DNA from: Paenibacillus sp. J2TS4
GTDB taxonomy: Bacteria > Bacillota > Bacilli > Paenibacillales > NBRC-103111
Length of the DNA: 64,000 nt
Direction of reading: 5' to 3'
Assembly (NCBI RefSeq): GCF_018403245.1
Contig: NZ_BOSH01000014.1
Coordinates: forward strand, 124,001-188,000
Shown: piece after piece, positions 17,934 to 26,061 of the stretch
Numbering within the stretch: the first letter of the stretch is position 1
Layout: the number at the start of each line of letters is the position of its first letter
Program-made: the position numbers and the translations under genes
The notes under the pieces: model-generated
Told to the model about the DNA's origin: nothing
Database searches by the model: none
Seen by the model: only the letters and a program-made list of their open reading frames with translations

Positions 17934-19059
17934 ATGATCGAAGGCGGATGGAAACAGAGCTTGAAGGAAATGGCAAGGCGACTACTTGAATTACGGGGGT
18001 CTCTTTGACTTAGATTACAAGCATGAGCAGATTGCCGATTTTGAAGAAAAAATGAGCGCCCCTGATTTTTGGGACGATAACGATAAGGCCCAGAAGCTGA
18101 TTGCTGAGCTCAATGCGGTGAAAGATATTGTCGCCGAATTTGAGCAACTGTCCAAGGAATACGAGGACTTGGAAGTTATGATGATGCTGGCTGAGGAAGA
18201 GGACGATGAGAGTTTGGCCTCCGAGCTGGAAGCCAGCGTAGCCCAATTGGAAGAGAAGCTTCAAGGCTATGAGCTTCAGCTTCTGCTGAACGAGCCGTAC
18301 GACCGGATGAACGCCATTCTTGAGCTTCACCCGGGAGCCGGCGGCACCGAATCCCAGGACTGGGCGGAGATGCTGCTGCGCATGTATCGGCGATGGTCAG
18401 AGAAGCGGGATTATAAAGTTGAGGTTCTTGATTATTTGCCCGGGGATGAAGCTGGAGTGAAGAGCGTAACCCTGCTAATCAAGGGACACAATGCTTACGG
18501 CTACCTCAAAACGGAAAAGGGAGTGCACCGGCTGGTCCGCATATCGCCTTTCGATTCTTCCGGCAGAAGGCATACCTCCTTCGTGTCGTGTGACGTGGTG
18601 CCTGAAATCGACGATGACGTCGAGGTGGGCATTCGGCCCGAAGAATTAAAGATCGATACTTACCGCTCCAGCGGTGCCGGGGGTCAGCACGTTAATACGA
18701 CGGACTCCGCGGTTCGCATTACCCACTTGCCGAGCGGGATTGTCGTCACTTGCCAGACTGAGCGTTCCCAGATCAAGAACAGGGAGCGGGCCATGAAAAT
18801 TTTACGATCCAAGCTGTATGAGAAGAAAATTGAAGAGCAAAGACAGCATCTGGCGGAAATTCGCGGCGAACAGCGGGAAATTGGCTGGGGCAGCCAGATC
18901 CGATCTTATGTTTTTCACCCGTACAGTATGGTCAAGGATCATAGAACCCAAGCGGAATCCGGCAATATCGGCGCGGTTATGGACGGAGAGATCGACTTCT
19001 TGATCGATGCCTACCTCCGTCATCAGGTCGATGCGAAGCCGAAGCGGGAGTCCTCATAA
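17934..19059 (+). CDS. prfB: Peptide chain release factor 2, expressed by programmed +1 frameshift
   Basis: RF2 frees finished chains at UGA and UAA. The gene is in two frames. Codons from ATG 17934 (AGAGGTG upstream) read MIEGGWKQSLKEM...RGSL and meet an in-frame TGA at 18006-18008. Skipping one T moves into the frame 18007-19059, which continues DLDYKHEQIADFEEKM, giving about 374 residues. The body has the stop-codon anticodon motif SPF (ISPFDSS) and the peptidyl-transferase loop GAGGQHVN. The apparent TTG start at 17986 in the second frame is an artefact of the shift. The gene sits between secA and a strong terminator. Confidence 0.95.
17994..18008 (+). promoter_or_regulatory. RF2 autoregulatory +1 frameshift site
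   Basis: CGGGGGT (17994-18000) is the internal Shine-Dalgarno-like stimulator, placed 2 nt before CTT-TGA-C at 18003-18009. Low RF2 makes the ribosome pause at the UGA and slip forward by one, which restores RF2 synthesis. The arrangement is the same as the well-known bacterial prfB switch. Confidence 0.93.
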
Positions 19060-19074
19060 AGTGAGGCAGGTTGT

Positions 19075-19114
19075 AACATCCTACACATGAACCTGGAATG
19101 TGTAGGATGTTTTT
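19075..19114 (+). terminator. Intrinsic terminator after prfB
   Basis: Perfect 13-bp stem (ACATCCTACACAT, 19076-19088, with 19098-19110), 9-nt loop, then TTTT. Confidence 0.88.
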
Positions 19115-19133
19115 ATGAAAAGAGGTGGGCCCG

Positions 19134-20009
19134 TTGAAAATTAACAAAGACCGAGGCAAGTCGGCGATTCTTCCTGCTGCCTCGCCTATTAAGGAATATT
19201 TGCTGCTGCTCATTGGCGCTTTCATCATGGCGGTCAGCTTTAATGTCTTCCTCAATCCGAACCAGATCGCTTCCGGCGGAGTGACGGGTATCTCCACGAT
19301 CATCCAGCATTTGATCGGCATTAAACCTGCTTTTATCCAATGGGTGCTCAATCTGTTGTTGTTTGCCGCCGGCGTTAAATTTCTGGGTAAGGACTTTGCT
19401 TATAAAACAGCGGTGGGCACCGTCGTGTTCCCGCTATTTGTGCTTTTGACGGAAGGAATGCCTGTCCCCACGGAAAATGTGCTGCTGGCTTCGCTATATG
19501 GCGGCATTTTAACCGGAATCGGGTTAGGGATTGTATTTAAAGCCAGAGGATCAACAGGCGGCCTGGCTTTGGCTTCCCAGCTTATTCACCGCTATACGGG
19601 AATCAGTCTCGGCGTAGCCGTAGCTATGCTGGACGGGCTAGTGATTTTGACAGCGGGTCTTGTCTTTTCTCCGGAGAAAGCTTTATATGCCTTAATCGGT
19701 TTATATGTAACGAGCAAAACGATCGACTTGATCCAATCCGGCATCAATTTCTCCAAAGTAGCTTTTATTATATCGAAGGAAACGGATACGATTTCTCAAG
19801 CTGTGCTCGTTGATCTGAACCGGGGCTTGACCAAGCTGAACGGGCTGGGAGGATATACAGGGGATGAAAGAGTTGTCTTAATGATCGTGTTAAATCAGTC
19901 GGAGGTTTCGAGGTTAAAAAGTATTGTAAAAACGGTTGATCCTAACGCCTTCGTCATTATAAGCGATACGAAGGAAGTTTTAGGAGAAGGGTTTCAAGTA
20001 AACCAATAA
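19134..20009 (+). CDS. YitT family membrane protein (DUF161 + DUF2179)
   Basis: A 291-residue protein. Five or six hydrophobic spans lie in residues 15-205 (YLLLLIGAFIMAVSFNVF; LNPNQIASGGVTGIS is the family signature loop). A cytosolic DUF2179 tail from about residue 210 includes GYTGDERVVLMIVLNQSEV. The substrate of this family is unknown; transport is assumed from topology. The longer frame from GTG 19125 would use up its own ribosome site (AAAGAGGTG), so TTG 19134 is preferred. The prfB terminator ends 20 bp before this start. Confidence 0.85.
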   Translation: MKINKDRGKSAILPAASPIKEYLLLLIGAFIMAVSFNVFLNPNQIASGGVTGISTIIQHLIGIKPAFIQWVLNLLLFAAGVKFLGKDFAYKTAVGTVVFPLFVLLTEGMPVPTENVLLASLYGGILTGIGLGIVFKARGSTGGLALASQLIHRYTGISLGVAVAMLDGLVILTAGLVFSPEKALYALIGLYVTSKTIDLIQSGINFSKVAFIISKETDTISQAVLVDLNRGLTKLNGLGGYTGDERVVLMIVLNQSEVSRLKSIVKTVDPNAFVIISDTKEVLGEGFQVNQ

Positions 20010-20160
20010 ATATGTAAAATAGAAGAATCGATATAAAATAGAGAATCCGCATGGGGGCACAAAGATTGAAGCTTCGGAGGGGATTGAAGATGGTTGCGAA
20101 GTTTCTTTTTTTTAGCTTGCAGGCAGGCTTGAAAAATGTTGTGCTCCGGGTAGATCTCTT

Positions 20161-20178
20161 ATTGAATTTTTATACCTT
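20161..20178 (+). promoter_or_regulatory. ARG-box-like operator overlapping the arg promoter
   Basis: The 18-mer here matches the complement of the Bacillus AhrC/ArgR box CATGAATAAAAATTCAAG at 14 of 18 positions by eye, including TTGAATTTTTAT without a break. It covers the -35 hexamer, so arginine-bound repressor would block RNA polymerase. This is inferred; no ArgR gene is in the window. Confidence 0.5.
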
Positions 20179-20190
20179 CAGACGTATAAT
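20162..20190 (+). promoter_or_regulatory. Sigma-A promoter of the arginine operon
   Basis: TTGAAT (20162-20167), 17-bp spacer, TATAAT (20185-20190). This leaves a leader of about 140 nt before the argC ATG. Confidence 0.7.
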
Positions 20191-20210
20191 AATACATAAG
20201 TTTTTTGTCC

Positions 20211-20307
20211 AATTATAAGGATTTATAAGATTCACACTTATAATCATGCTTATAATTCACCGCGAAACGTCAATCTACCGTTAAAAGACGGCGGCAGCCG
20301 TTTACGC
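20211..20307 (+). ncRNA. Structured leader element A (candidate cis-regulatory RNA) upstream of argC
   Basis: The first hairpin pairs AATTATAAG (20211-20219) with CTTATAATT (20249-20257) and, inside it, TTATAAG (20223-20229) with CTTATAA (20237-20243). It has a 3/5-nt internal loop and a 7-nt end loop. A second pairing joins GCGAAACG (20262-20269) to CGTTTACGC (20299-20307). It competes with a local hairpin ACGGC-GGCA-GCCGT (20288-20301). The same architecture with compensatory changes recurs at 56262-56354. It is not a family I can name. A DNA operator reading of the inverted repeats is the alternative. Confidence 0.55.
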
Positions 20308-20338
20308 TTGGTTTGCATGGAAGAGGGGGAGTTTTAAT

Positions 20339-21388
20339 ATGAATACACCAATAAGAGCAGCGATTATCGGCGCGACAGGATATGGTGGGGTTGAACTCAT
20401 TCGGTTTTTGCTAAGGCATCCCAAGGTGGAAATCACTTCGGTCATTTCCTCTTCGAGCGCCGGGACTCCTTTGTCCGATGGGTTTCCTCATCTAACCGAA
20501 ATTATTGTGGACCATCTGGATGCCGTCGACATTCCTTTAATTCGGCAAAAGGCGGATGTCGTTTTTGCTGCAACACCGCATGGGGTAAGTACAGAACTGG
20601 TGCCTCAATTGCTGGAAGCCGGGTTGAAGGTTATCGATTTGTCGGGAGACTTCCGCTTGAAGTCGCCCGCAGCCTATGAGCAATATTACAAGCGCAAGCC
20701 GGCGGCTGACGATTATTTGGCTAAAGCGGTTTATGGTTTGGCCGAAGTATATGGCGAGAATTGCCATGACGTCGATTTTATATCGAATCCTGGCTGTTAT
20801 CCGACCGCTACCTTGCTCGGGCTGATTCCGGCGGTTAAGGCGGGCTGGGTCGATCCATCGACCATCATTGTGGACGCTAAATCCGGGGTTTCGGGTGCCG
20901 GACGCGGATTGAACCAATCTTTCCATTATCCGGAAATCAATGAGAACTTCCGGGCTTATAAAGTCAATCGTCATCAGCATACTCCTGAAATTGAACAGGG
21001 GTTGAGTGAGGCAGCTGGACAGGAAGTGGTGGCCACCTTCACAACGCATCTGGTGCCTATGACGCGGGGAATTCTTTGTACGATGTACGCCCAATTAAAC
21101 GGCAAGCGGAGCGAACAAGAACTAATCGAATTGTACCGGAATTACTACAAAGGGCGCCCGTTCGTCCGTATTCGTGATTTAGGCCAATGGCCGGCCACTA
21201 AAGAAGTGTGGGGTTCGAACTATTGCGATATCGGGTTCTCCGTAGATGATCGCACCGGAAGGGTGACGATTATTTCCGTCATCGACAATCTGGTCAAGGG
21301 AGCCGCGGGGCAGGCGATCCAGAATTTGAATTTGATGATGGGCTGGGACGAAACGACAGGATTGGAGTTTACGCCGGTATATCCGTAA
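20339..21388 (+). CDS. argC: N-acetyl-gamma-glutamyl-phosphate reductase
   Basis: 349 residues; reduces N-acetylglutamyl phosphate to the semialdehyde with NADPH, step three of arginine synthesis. IIGATGYGGVELIR is the NADP-binding loop, and SNPGCYPTA carries the catalytic cysteine near residue 149. HQHTPEI supplies the conserved histidine region. The purine-rich GAAGAGGGGGAG precedes the ATG. First gene of argCJBDFGH. Confidence 0.97.
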   Translation: MNTPIRAAIIGATGYGGVELIRFLLRHPKVEITSVISSSSAGTPLSDGFPHLTEIIVDHLDAVDIPLIRQKADVVFAATPHGVSTELVPQLLEAGLKVIDLSGDFRLKSPAAYEQYYKRKPAADDYLAKAVYGLAEVYGENCHDVDFISNPGCYPTATLLGLIPAVKAGWVDPSTIIVDAKSGVSGAGRGLNQSFHYPEINENFRAYKVNRHQHTPEIEQGLSEAAGQEVVATFTTHLVPMTRGILCTMYAQLNGKRSEQELIELYRNYYKGRPFVRIRDLGQWPATKEVWGSNYCDIGFSVDDRTGRVTIISVIDNLVKGAAGQAIQNLNLMMGWDETTGLEFTPVYP

Positions 21389-21430
21389 TTTGCTGGTATA
21401 CCCGTAATGATGAGGGATAGGTGAATAATA

Positions 21431-22660
21431 ATGAGCGATAACAAGCAATATGTCGTTATGCCTGAAGGCGGGATAACGACGCCCGCCGGATTTCGTGCCG
21501 GCGGCCTTCATTGCGGGCTGAAGAAAATGAGCCGCTACGATTTGGGAGCGATCGTATGCGAGGTGCCGGCAGCCGCGGCTGCGGTCTACACGCTTAACGC
21601 TTTTCAGGCGGCTCCGCTTAAGGTGACCAAGGAAAGCTTGGCCGCCGGAGGCAAGCTGCAAGCTGTAGTGGTCAACAGCGGCAATGCCAATGCGTGCACG
21701 GGCCTCCAAGGGGAGGAAGATGCCCGGTCCATGCGCGCAGCGGCCGCCCAAGCGTTCGGCGTGGAGGAGCACCACGTTGGCGTCGCCTCCACCGGCGTAA
21801 TCGGCGAATTGCTGCCGATGGATAAATTGGGCGGAGGCATCGCCCAGCTTCCCGAGCGGCTGCGAGCGGACGGGAGCGACGATTTCTGCCAGGCGATTCT
21901 GACGACGGATCTGGTGCAGAAGATGATCTGCGTCCAGATGAACGTCAGCGGCCGCCCGGTTCATATTGCGGGAGCAGCCAAAGGCTCGGGCATGATTCAT
22001 CCGAACATGGCGACCATGCTCGGATTCATCACAACGGATGCGAACATCGAGGCTGACGTGCTGCAGAAGCTGCTGGGCGAGGTTACGGATTCGACGTTCA
22101 ACATGATTACAGTTGACGGCGATACTAGCACGAACGATATGGTCGTTGTCATGGCGAGCGGATTGGCCGGCAGCGAGGAGAAGCTTGATCCGGCTCATCC
22201 GGACTGGGAGGCGTTCGCGGCCGGCTTCCGGCATGTTAGCGAGTACTTGGCCAAGGCGATTGCCCGTGACGGAGAAGGAGCGACCAAGCTGGTGGAAGTG
22301 CAGGTGAACGGAGCGGTCTCCGTTGAGGCAGCGCGAGCCATTGCCAAGACGATTGTTGGATCGAGTCTGGTCAAGTCGGCTTGCTTCGGGGCAGATGCCA
22401 ACTGGGGGCGGATCATTGCCGCCGCTGGAAGGGCCGGACAGCCCATCGATGTCGACAAGGTCGATATTCGGATCGGCGACATTTCGGTGCTTGAGCAATC
22501 CCGCCCGGTTCGTTTTGACGAAGAGCGAGCTGCGGAGTACTTGAAGGGCGAGCTGGTGCAGATTCACGTCAATCTAAACATGGCCCATGCTCAGGCAACG
22601 GCATGGGGCTGCGATTTGACTTATGATTATGTGCGGATCAACGCTGCCTACAGGACATGA
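21431..22660 (+). CDS. argJ: Bifunctional glutamate N-acetyltransferase / amino-acid acetyltransferase
   Basis: A 409-residue enzyme that moves acetyl from N-acetylornithine to glutamate, closing the acetyl cycle. Like other Bacillus-type ArgJ proteins it may also use acetyl-CoA. The precursor is self-cleaved before the threonine in NMATMLG (near residue 195) into alpha and beta chains. VVNSGNANACTG near residue 78 is the substrate region. AGGTGA precedes the ATG. GC is somewhat higher here than in argC. Confidence 0.96.
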   Translation: MSDNKQYVVMPEGGITTPAGFRAGGLHCGLKKMSRYDLGAIVCEVPAAAAAVYTLNAFQAAPLKVTKESLAAGGKLQAVVVNSGNANACTGLQGEEDARSMRAAAAQAFGVEEHHVGVASTGVIGELLPMDKLGGGIAQLPERLRADGSDDFCQAILTTDLVQKMICVQMNVSGRPVHIAGAAKGSGMIHPNMATMLGFITTDANIEADVLQKLLGEVTDSTFNMITVDGDTSTNDMVVVMASGLAGSEEKLDPAHPDWEAFAAGFRHVSEYLAKAIARDGEGATKLVEVQVNGAVSVEAARAIAKTIVGSSLVKSACFGADANWGRIIAAAGRAGQPIDVDKVDIRIGDISVLEQSRPVRFDEERAAEYLKGELVQIHVNLNMAHAQATAWGCDLTYDYVRINAAYRT

Positions 22661-22670
22661 CCGAAGGGAC

Positions 22671-22936
22671 ATCTATATAAAATGAGCTAAAGAATATATA
22701 GATCATGTAGTGGAGAAAGAAAGATGCTTCCAGGGCGAGTTTTGGCTTTGTATTCCTACCATCCGAAGGCCCATCTATATAGAAGGAATCTGTTGGTTTC
22801 GGGGTCCCCGAAAAGTACCTGGAATTGCTTCGAAGCTCATCTTCACTTTTTGGGGAAGGAGTATGATGTTTGAAGCTTCGGAGGCACTTTCCTTCGGAAC
22901 GGAATGATCGCTTTCTTAAGTGCCACTTATATAGAT
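22671..22936 (+). repeat. MITE-like repeat, copy 1, inside the arg operon
   Basis: A 266-bp non-coding element between argJ and argB. It begins ATCTATATAA and ends with the complement TTATATAGAT. Two blocks, 22711-22771 (61 bp) and 22865-22926 (62 bp), recur on the opposite strand at 46448-46598 with one and two differences; the centre differs in sequence and length. The second block can fold through GGCACTT and AAGTGCC. The 65-codon frame inside it is not kept in the other copy. No transposase is present. Confidence 0.75.
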
Positions 22937-22965
22937 AGAAGGATTTAAGAGAGAAGGTTTTAACT

Positions 22966-23790
22966 ATGAGTCATCATTGTTTTGTTATTAAATGTGGAGG
23001 AAGCACCTTGGCGGCTCTTCCGGCCTCTTTTTTTAACGATATGAAGAAGCTTCAGGACGAAGGCGCCATCCCGGTTATCGTCCACGGCGGAGGACCTGCA
23101 ATCTCGGGGATACTCGATCGATTGGGGATTGAGAGCGAGTTTGTAAATGGTCTTCGCAAGACGAGTGATGAGGTGCTGGACGTCGTCGAGATGGTTCTTG
23201 CCGGGAGGATCAATAAAGAAATCGTACGCAAAATCCAGGAATCAGGTGCCAAAGCGCTTGGATTGTCCGGAGTGGACGGCCATTTGATCGAAGCGGAGCC
23301 GGTGGCGAACTCCGAAGAGATCGGATGGGTTGGCGATGTCACTTCCGTCAATGCCGATCTGGTGCGCGGGATCGCAGCCATGGGCTACATTCCGGTCATT
23401 GCTCCGATAGGAATTGGCGAGGACGGCAGTCAGCGGTTTAATATTAACGCCGATACGGCTGCTGGAGCCGTCGCTTCCCAAATCGGAGTCGACCGGATGA
23501 TCGTCGTGACGGATGTGCCGGGGATTATGGCAACCGTCAATGGACAGAAGGAGGTATTGCCCTCTGTCACGGTGGAACAGATCGATCAGATGATCGAGTC
23601 CGGGGAAATCTATGGTGGGATGATTCCGAAGGTCCGAGCGGCGGTGCAATGCATTCAAGGCCAGGTTCGTGAAGTGGTGATCGTGGACGGATCGGTACCG
23701 GAAGTGTTGAGCAAGACTGTGCGAGGAGAAGCGATTGGGACGAAAATCGTCAAAAATGGGGAGGGAACAAGCGATGGGGGAAGTAAGTGA
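22966..23790 (+). CDS. argB: Acetylglutamate kinase
   Basis: 274 residues; phosphorylates N-acetylglutamate with ATP. KCGGSTLAAL near residue 10 is the phosphate-binding lysine/glycine loop, VHGGGPAISG the second glycine loop, and RFNINADTAAGAVA the ATP-site block near 160. It lacks the long N-terminal helix tied to strong arginine inhibition in some ArgB hexamers, but sensitivity cannot be judged from this alone. AGAAGG precedes the ATG. Its 3' end overlaps argD by 17 bp. Confidence 0.96.
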   Translation: MSHHCFVIKCGGSTLAALPASFFNDMKKLQDEGAIPVIVHGGGPAISGILDRLGIESEFVNGLRKTSDEVLDVVEMVLAGRINKEIVRKIQESGAKALGLSGVDGHLIEAEPVANSEEIGWVGDVTSVNADLVRGIAAMGYIPVIAPIGIGEDGSQRFNINADTAAGAVASQIGVDRMIVVTDVPGIMATVNGQKEVLPSVTVEQIDQMIESGEIYGGMIPKVRAAVQCIQGQVREVVIVDGSVPEVLSKTVRGEAIGTKIVKNGEGTSDGGSK

Positions 23791-24973
23791 TAGCAAAAGT
23801 TCGTTATTTCCGACGTATGCCAGATACCCGATGGCAATGGTTAAAGGAGAAGGGAGTCGTCTGTGGGACGATCAAGGGAACCGCTATTTGGATTTGATGA
23901 CCGGGCTGGCCGTTACCAGTCTGGGCCATTCACCGGCTAAGGTGAAGGAGAAGCTCGTGGAGCAGCTGGATGACCTGTGGCATGTCAGTAATCTGTTCCA
24001 TATTCCAAATCAGGAGAAGCTGGCTCGGCTGCTCACGGATAACAGCTGTATGGATGCGGTTTTCTTCTGCAACAGTGGAGCGGAGGCGAATGAAGCGGCT
24101 ATCAAGCTGGCCCGCCGTTACCATCAGAAGGTATTGGGGACCGGACGATATGAAATCATTACATTCAAGCAGTCTTTTCATGGTCGTACGCTGGCGACTC
24201 TGACCGCTACGGGACAAGAGAAGGTGCAGGATGGCTTCCAACCGCTTCCTCAGGGCTTCGTGTATGCACCGTTTAACGATGCCGAAGCGCTTGCTGGATA
24301 TATTAACGATAAGACTTGTGCCATTATGCTGGAGATGGTACAGGCGGAGGGCGGAGTACGGATTGCCGATCCCGCCTTTGTTAAAGAAGTGGCGAAATTA
24401 TGCAAGGAGCACAACTTGCTTCTAATTGTCGATGAAATTCAAACCGGGCTGGGGCGTACAGGCAAATTATTCGCATACGAGCATTATGGGATTGAGCCCG
24501 ACATTATAACATTAGCAAAAGCACTGGGCAGCGGGTTTCCGATCGGGGCCATGCTGGGCAAGGAGAAACTCACGGAGGCTTTCACCGCTGGAAGCCATGG
24601 ATCTACCTTCGGTGGGACGCCAATCGCTACGGCGGCTGGAATAGCTACCGTCGAAATCATCGTGGGTGACAAGCTGTCCGACAGAGCGGCTGAGATGGGT
24701 CAATATGCGGTGGAGAAACTGAAGGCTAAGCTGGAAGGTCACCCTATGGTTAAGGAAATCCGCGCCATGGGCTTATTGATTGGAATTGAATGTACTCGCC
24801 CGGTTGCCGATCTGATAGCGGAAATTCACGGGCACGGAGTATTGGTCGTGTCGGCTGGTCCGGAAGTGATTCGCCTGCTGCCTAGCTTGTTAGTGACGCA
24901 TGAAGAACTGGATGAGGGAATCGAAGTGATCGGCAAGGTGCTGGCAGGACATACGATGGCGGTTAATGAGTAA
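23774..24973 (+). CDS. argD: Acetylornithine aminotransferase
   Basis: A 399-residue PLP-dependent class III aminotransferase that converts N-acetylglutamate semialdehyde to N-acetylornithine. NSGAEANEAAIKLAR lies near residue 100. LIVDEIQTGLGRTGKLFAYE holds the PLP-contacting aspartate, and TLAKALGSGFPIGA the Schiff-base lysine. GGGGAGGG (23757-23764) fits ATG 23774; upstream in-frame codons lie within argB and have no ribosome site. Confidence 0.95.
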   Translation: MGEVSDSKSSLFPTYARYPMAMVKGEGSRLWDDQGNRYLDLMTGLAVTSLGHSPAKVKEKLVEQLDDLWHVSNLFHIPNQEKLARLLTDNSCMDAVFFCNSGAEANEAAIKLARRYHQKVLGTGRYEIITFKQSFHGRTLATLTATGQEKVQDGFQPLPQGFVYAPFNDAEALAGYINDKTCAIMLEMVQAEGGVRIADPAFVKEVAKLCKEHNLLLIVDEIQTGLGRTGKLFAYEHYGIEPDIITLAKALGSGFPIGAMLGKEKLTEAFTAGSHGSTFGGTPIATAAGIATVEIIVGDKLSDRAAEMGQYAVEKLKAKLEGHPMVKEIRAMGLLIGIECTRPVADLIAEIHGHGVLVVSAGPEVIRLLPSLLVTHEELDEGIEVIGKVLAGHTMAVNE

Positions 24974-24996
24974 GTAAATTTGGAAGGAGCGATGAC

Positions 24997-25953
24997 ATGA
25001 CAAATTCGACTCAAAAGGATACTGGCTTGAATTTAAGAGGAAGAGACTTTATTGGATTAGCGGATTATTCTTCGGAAGAAATTCAATATTTGATCGATTT
25101 GGCGGTGGAGCTGAAGCGCAAGCAAAAGGAAGGGGAGGTGTATCAGCCCCTTAAAGGAAAAACATTGGGAATGATTTTTGAAAAATCGTCAACACGCACA
25201 AGAGTATCCTTCGAAGTCGGAATGTTCCAACTGGGGGGGCATGCCCTCTTTTTGAGCCGCAACGACCTGCAAATCGGTCGTGGAGAGACGATTTGGGATA
25301 CAGCCCAGACTCTCTCCCGGTATTTGGACGGGATCATGATTCGTACGTTTGCTCACCGGACGGTAATCGAGCTGGCCAGAGGAGCCACCATTCCGATTAT
25401 TAACGGACTGTCCGATCTATCCCATCCTTGTCAGGCTCTTGCTGACTATCAGACCATTTATGAGAGAAAAGGCAGTCTGAAGGGACTCAAGCTGGCCTAC
25501 ATCGGTGATGGAAATAACATGGTTCACTCGCTTATGGTTGGGGGATGCAAGCTCGGGATGAATGTCTCCGTGGCTTCTCCGGAAGGCTATGGACCCGATC
25601 GGGAAATGATCGAGGCTTCCCGGGAAATCGCAGCTCAAACCGGCTCCCAGCTGCAGATCGTCACCGATCCGAAGGAAGCCGTGGCCGATGCGGATGTCAT
25701 TTATACCGATGTATGGGCTAGCATGGGCTTTGAAGAGGAGCAGGCTGAGCGCGTAGTCGCGTTCCGCAATTATCAGGTAAACGAAGAATTGGTGAAATAC
25801 GCTAAGCCGGATTATTTATTCATGCATTGTCTGCCGGCTCACCGGGGCGAAGAGGTTAGCGAAGGGATTATCGATGGAAGCCATTCGATCGTATTCGATC
25901 AGGCGGAGAACCGTCTGCATGCGCAAAAAGCAATTATGGCCGCTATTCTGTAG
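24997..25953 (+). CDS. argF: Ornithine carbamoyltransferase
   Basis: 318 residues; makes citrulline from ornithine and carbamoyl phosphate. SSTRTRVSFEVG (carbamoyl-phosphate loop) lies near residue 62, HPCQALADYQT follows, and HCLPAHRGEEV (ornithine site) near residue 275. GGAAGGAG precedes the ATG. The carbamoyl-phosphate synthase genes carAB, often near argF in Bacillus, are not in this operon. Confidence 0.96.
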   Translation: MTNSTQKDTGLNLRGRDFIGLADYSSEEIQYLIDLAVELKRKQKEGEVYQPLKGKTLGMIFEKSSTRTRVSFEVGMFQLGGHALFLSRNDLQIGRGETIWDTAQTLSRYLDGIMIRTFAHRTVIELARGATIPIINGLSDLSHPCQALADYQTIYERKGSLKGLKLAYIGDGNNMVHSLMVGGCKLGMNVSVASPEGYGPDREMIEASREIAAQTGSQLQIVTDPKEAVADADVIYTDVWASMGFEEEQAERVVAFRNYQVNEELVKYAKPDYLFMHCLPAHRGEEVSEGIIDGSHSIVFDQAENRLHAQKAIMAAIL

Positions 25954-26061
25954 CTAATAATCATGGCCGCATGGGGTCGATGTCGCCGCCATTCGGCCAA
26001 GAAAGCTTGATAGAACTGGATGAAACTTGATGGAACTAGTGAAAGAAGGGTGAACGATAGT

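Noticed and set aside
17934..18008. prfB as a frameshifted pseudogene
   Set aside because: The TGA with CTT before it and a GGGGG stimulator form the classic programmed shift, and the rest of RF2 is intact.
21179..22567. Long open frame of 462 codons on the strand opposite argJ
   Set aside because: Shadow of the argJ codon pattern. It has no ribosome site or recognisable domain, and argJ is certain.
22710..22907. 65-codon frame inside the repeat copy 1
   Set aside because: The frame runs through the variable centre, which copy 2 does not share, so coding is not conserved.
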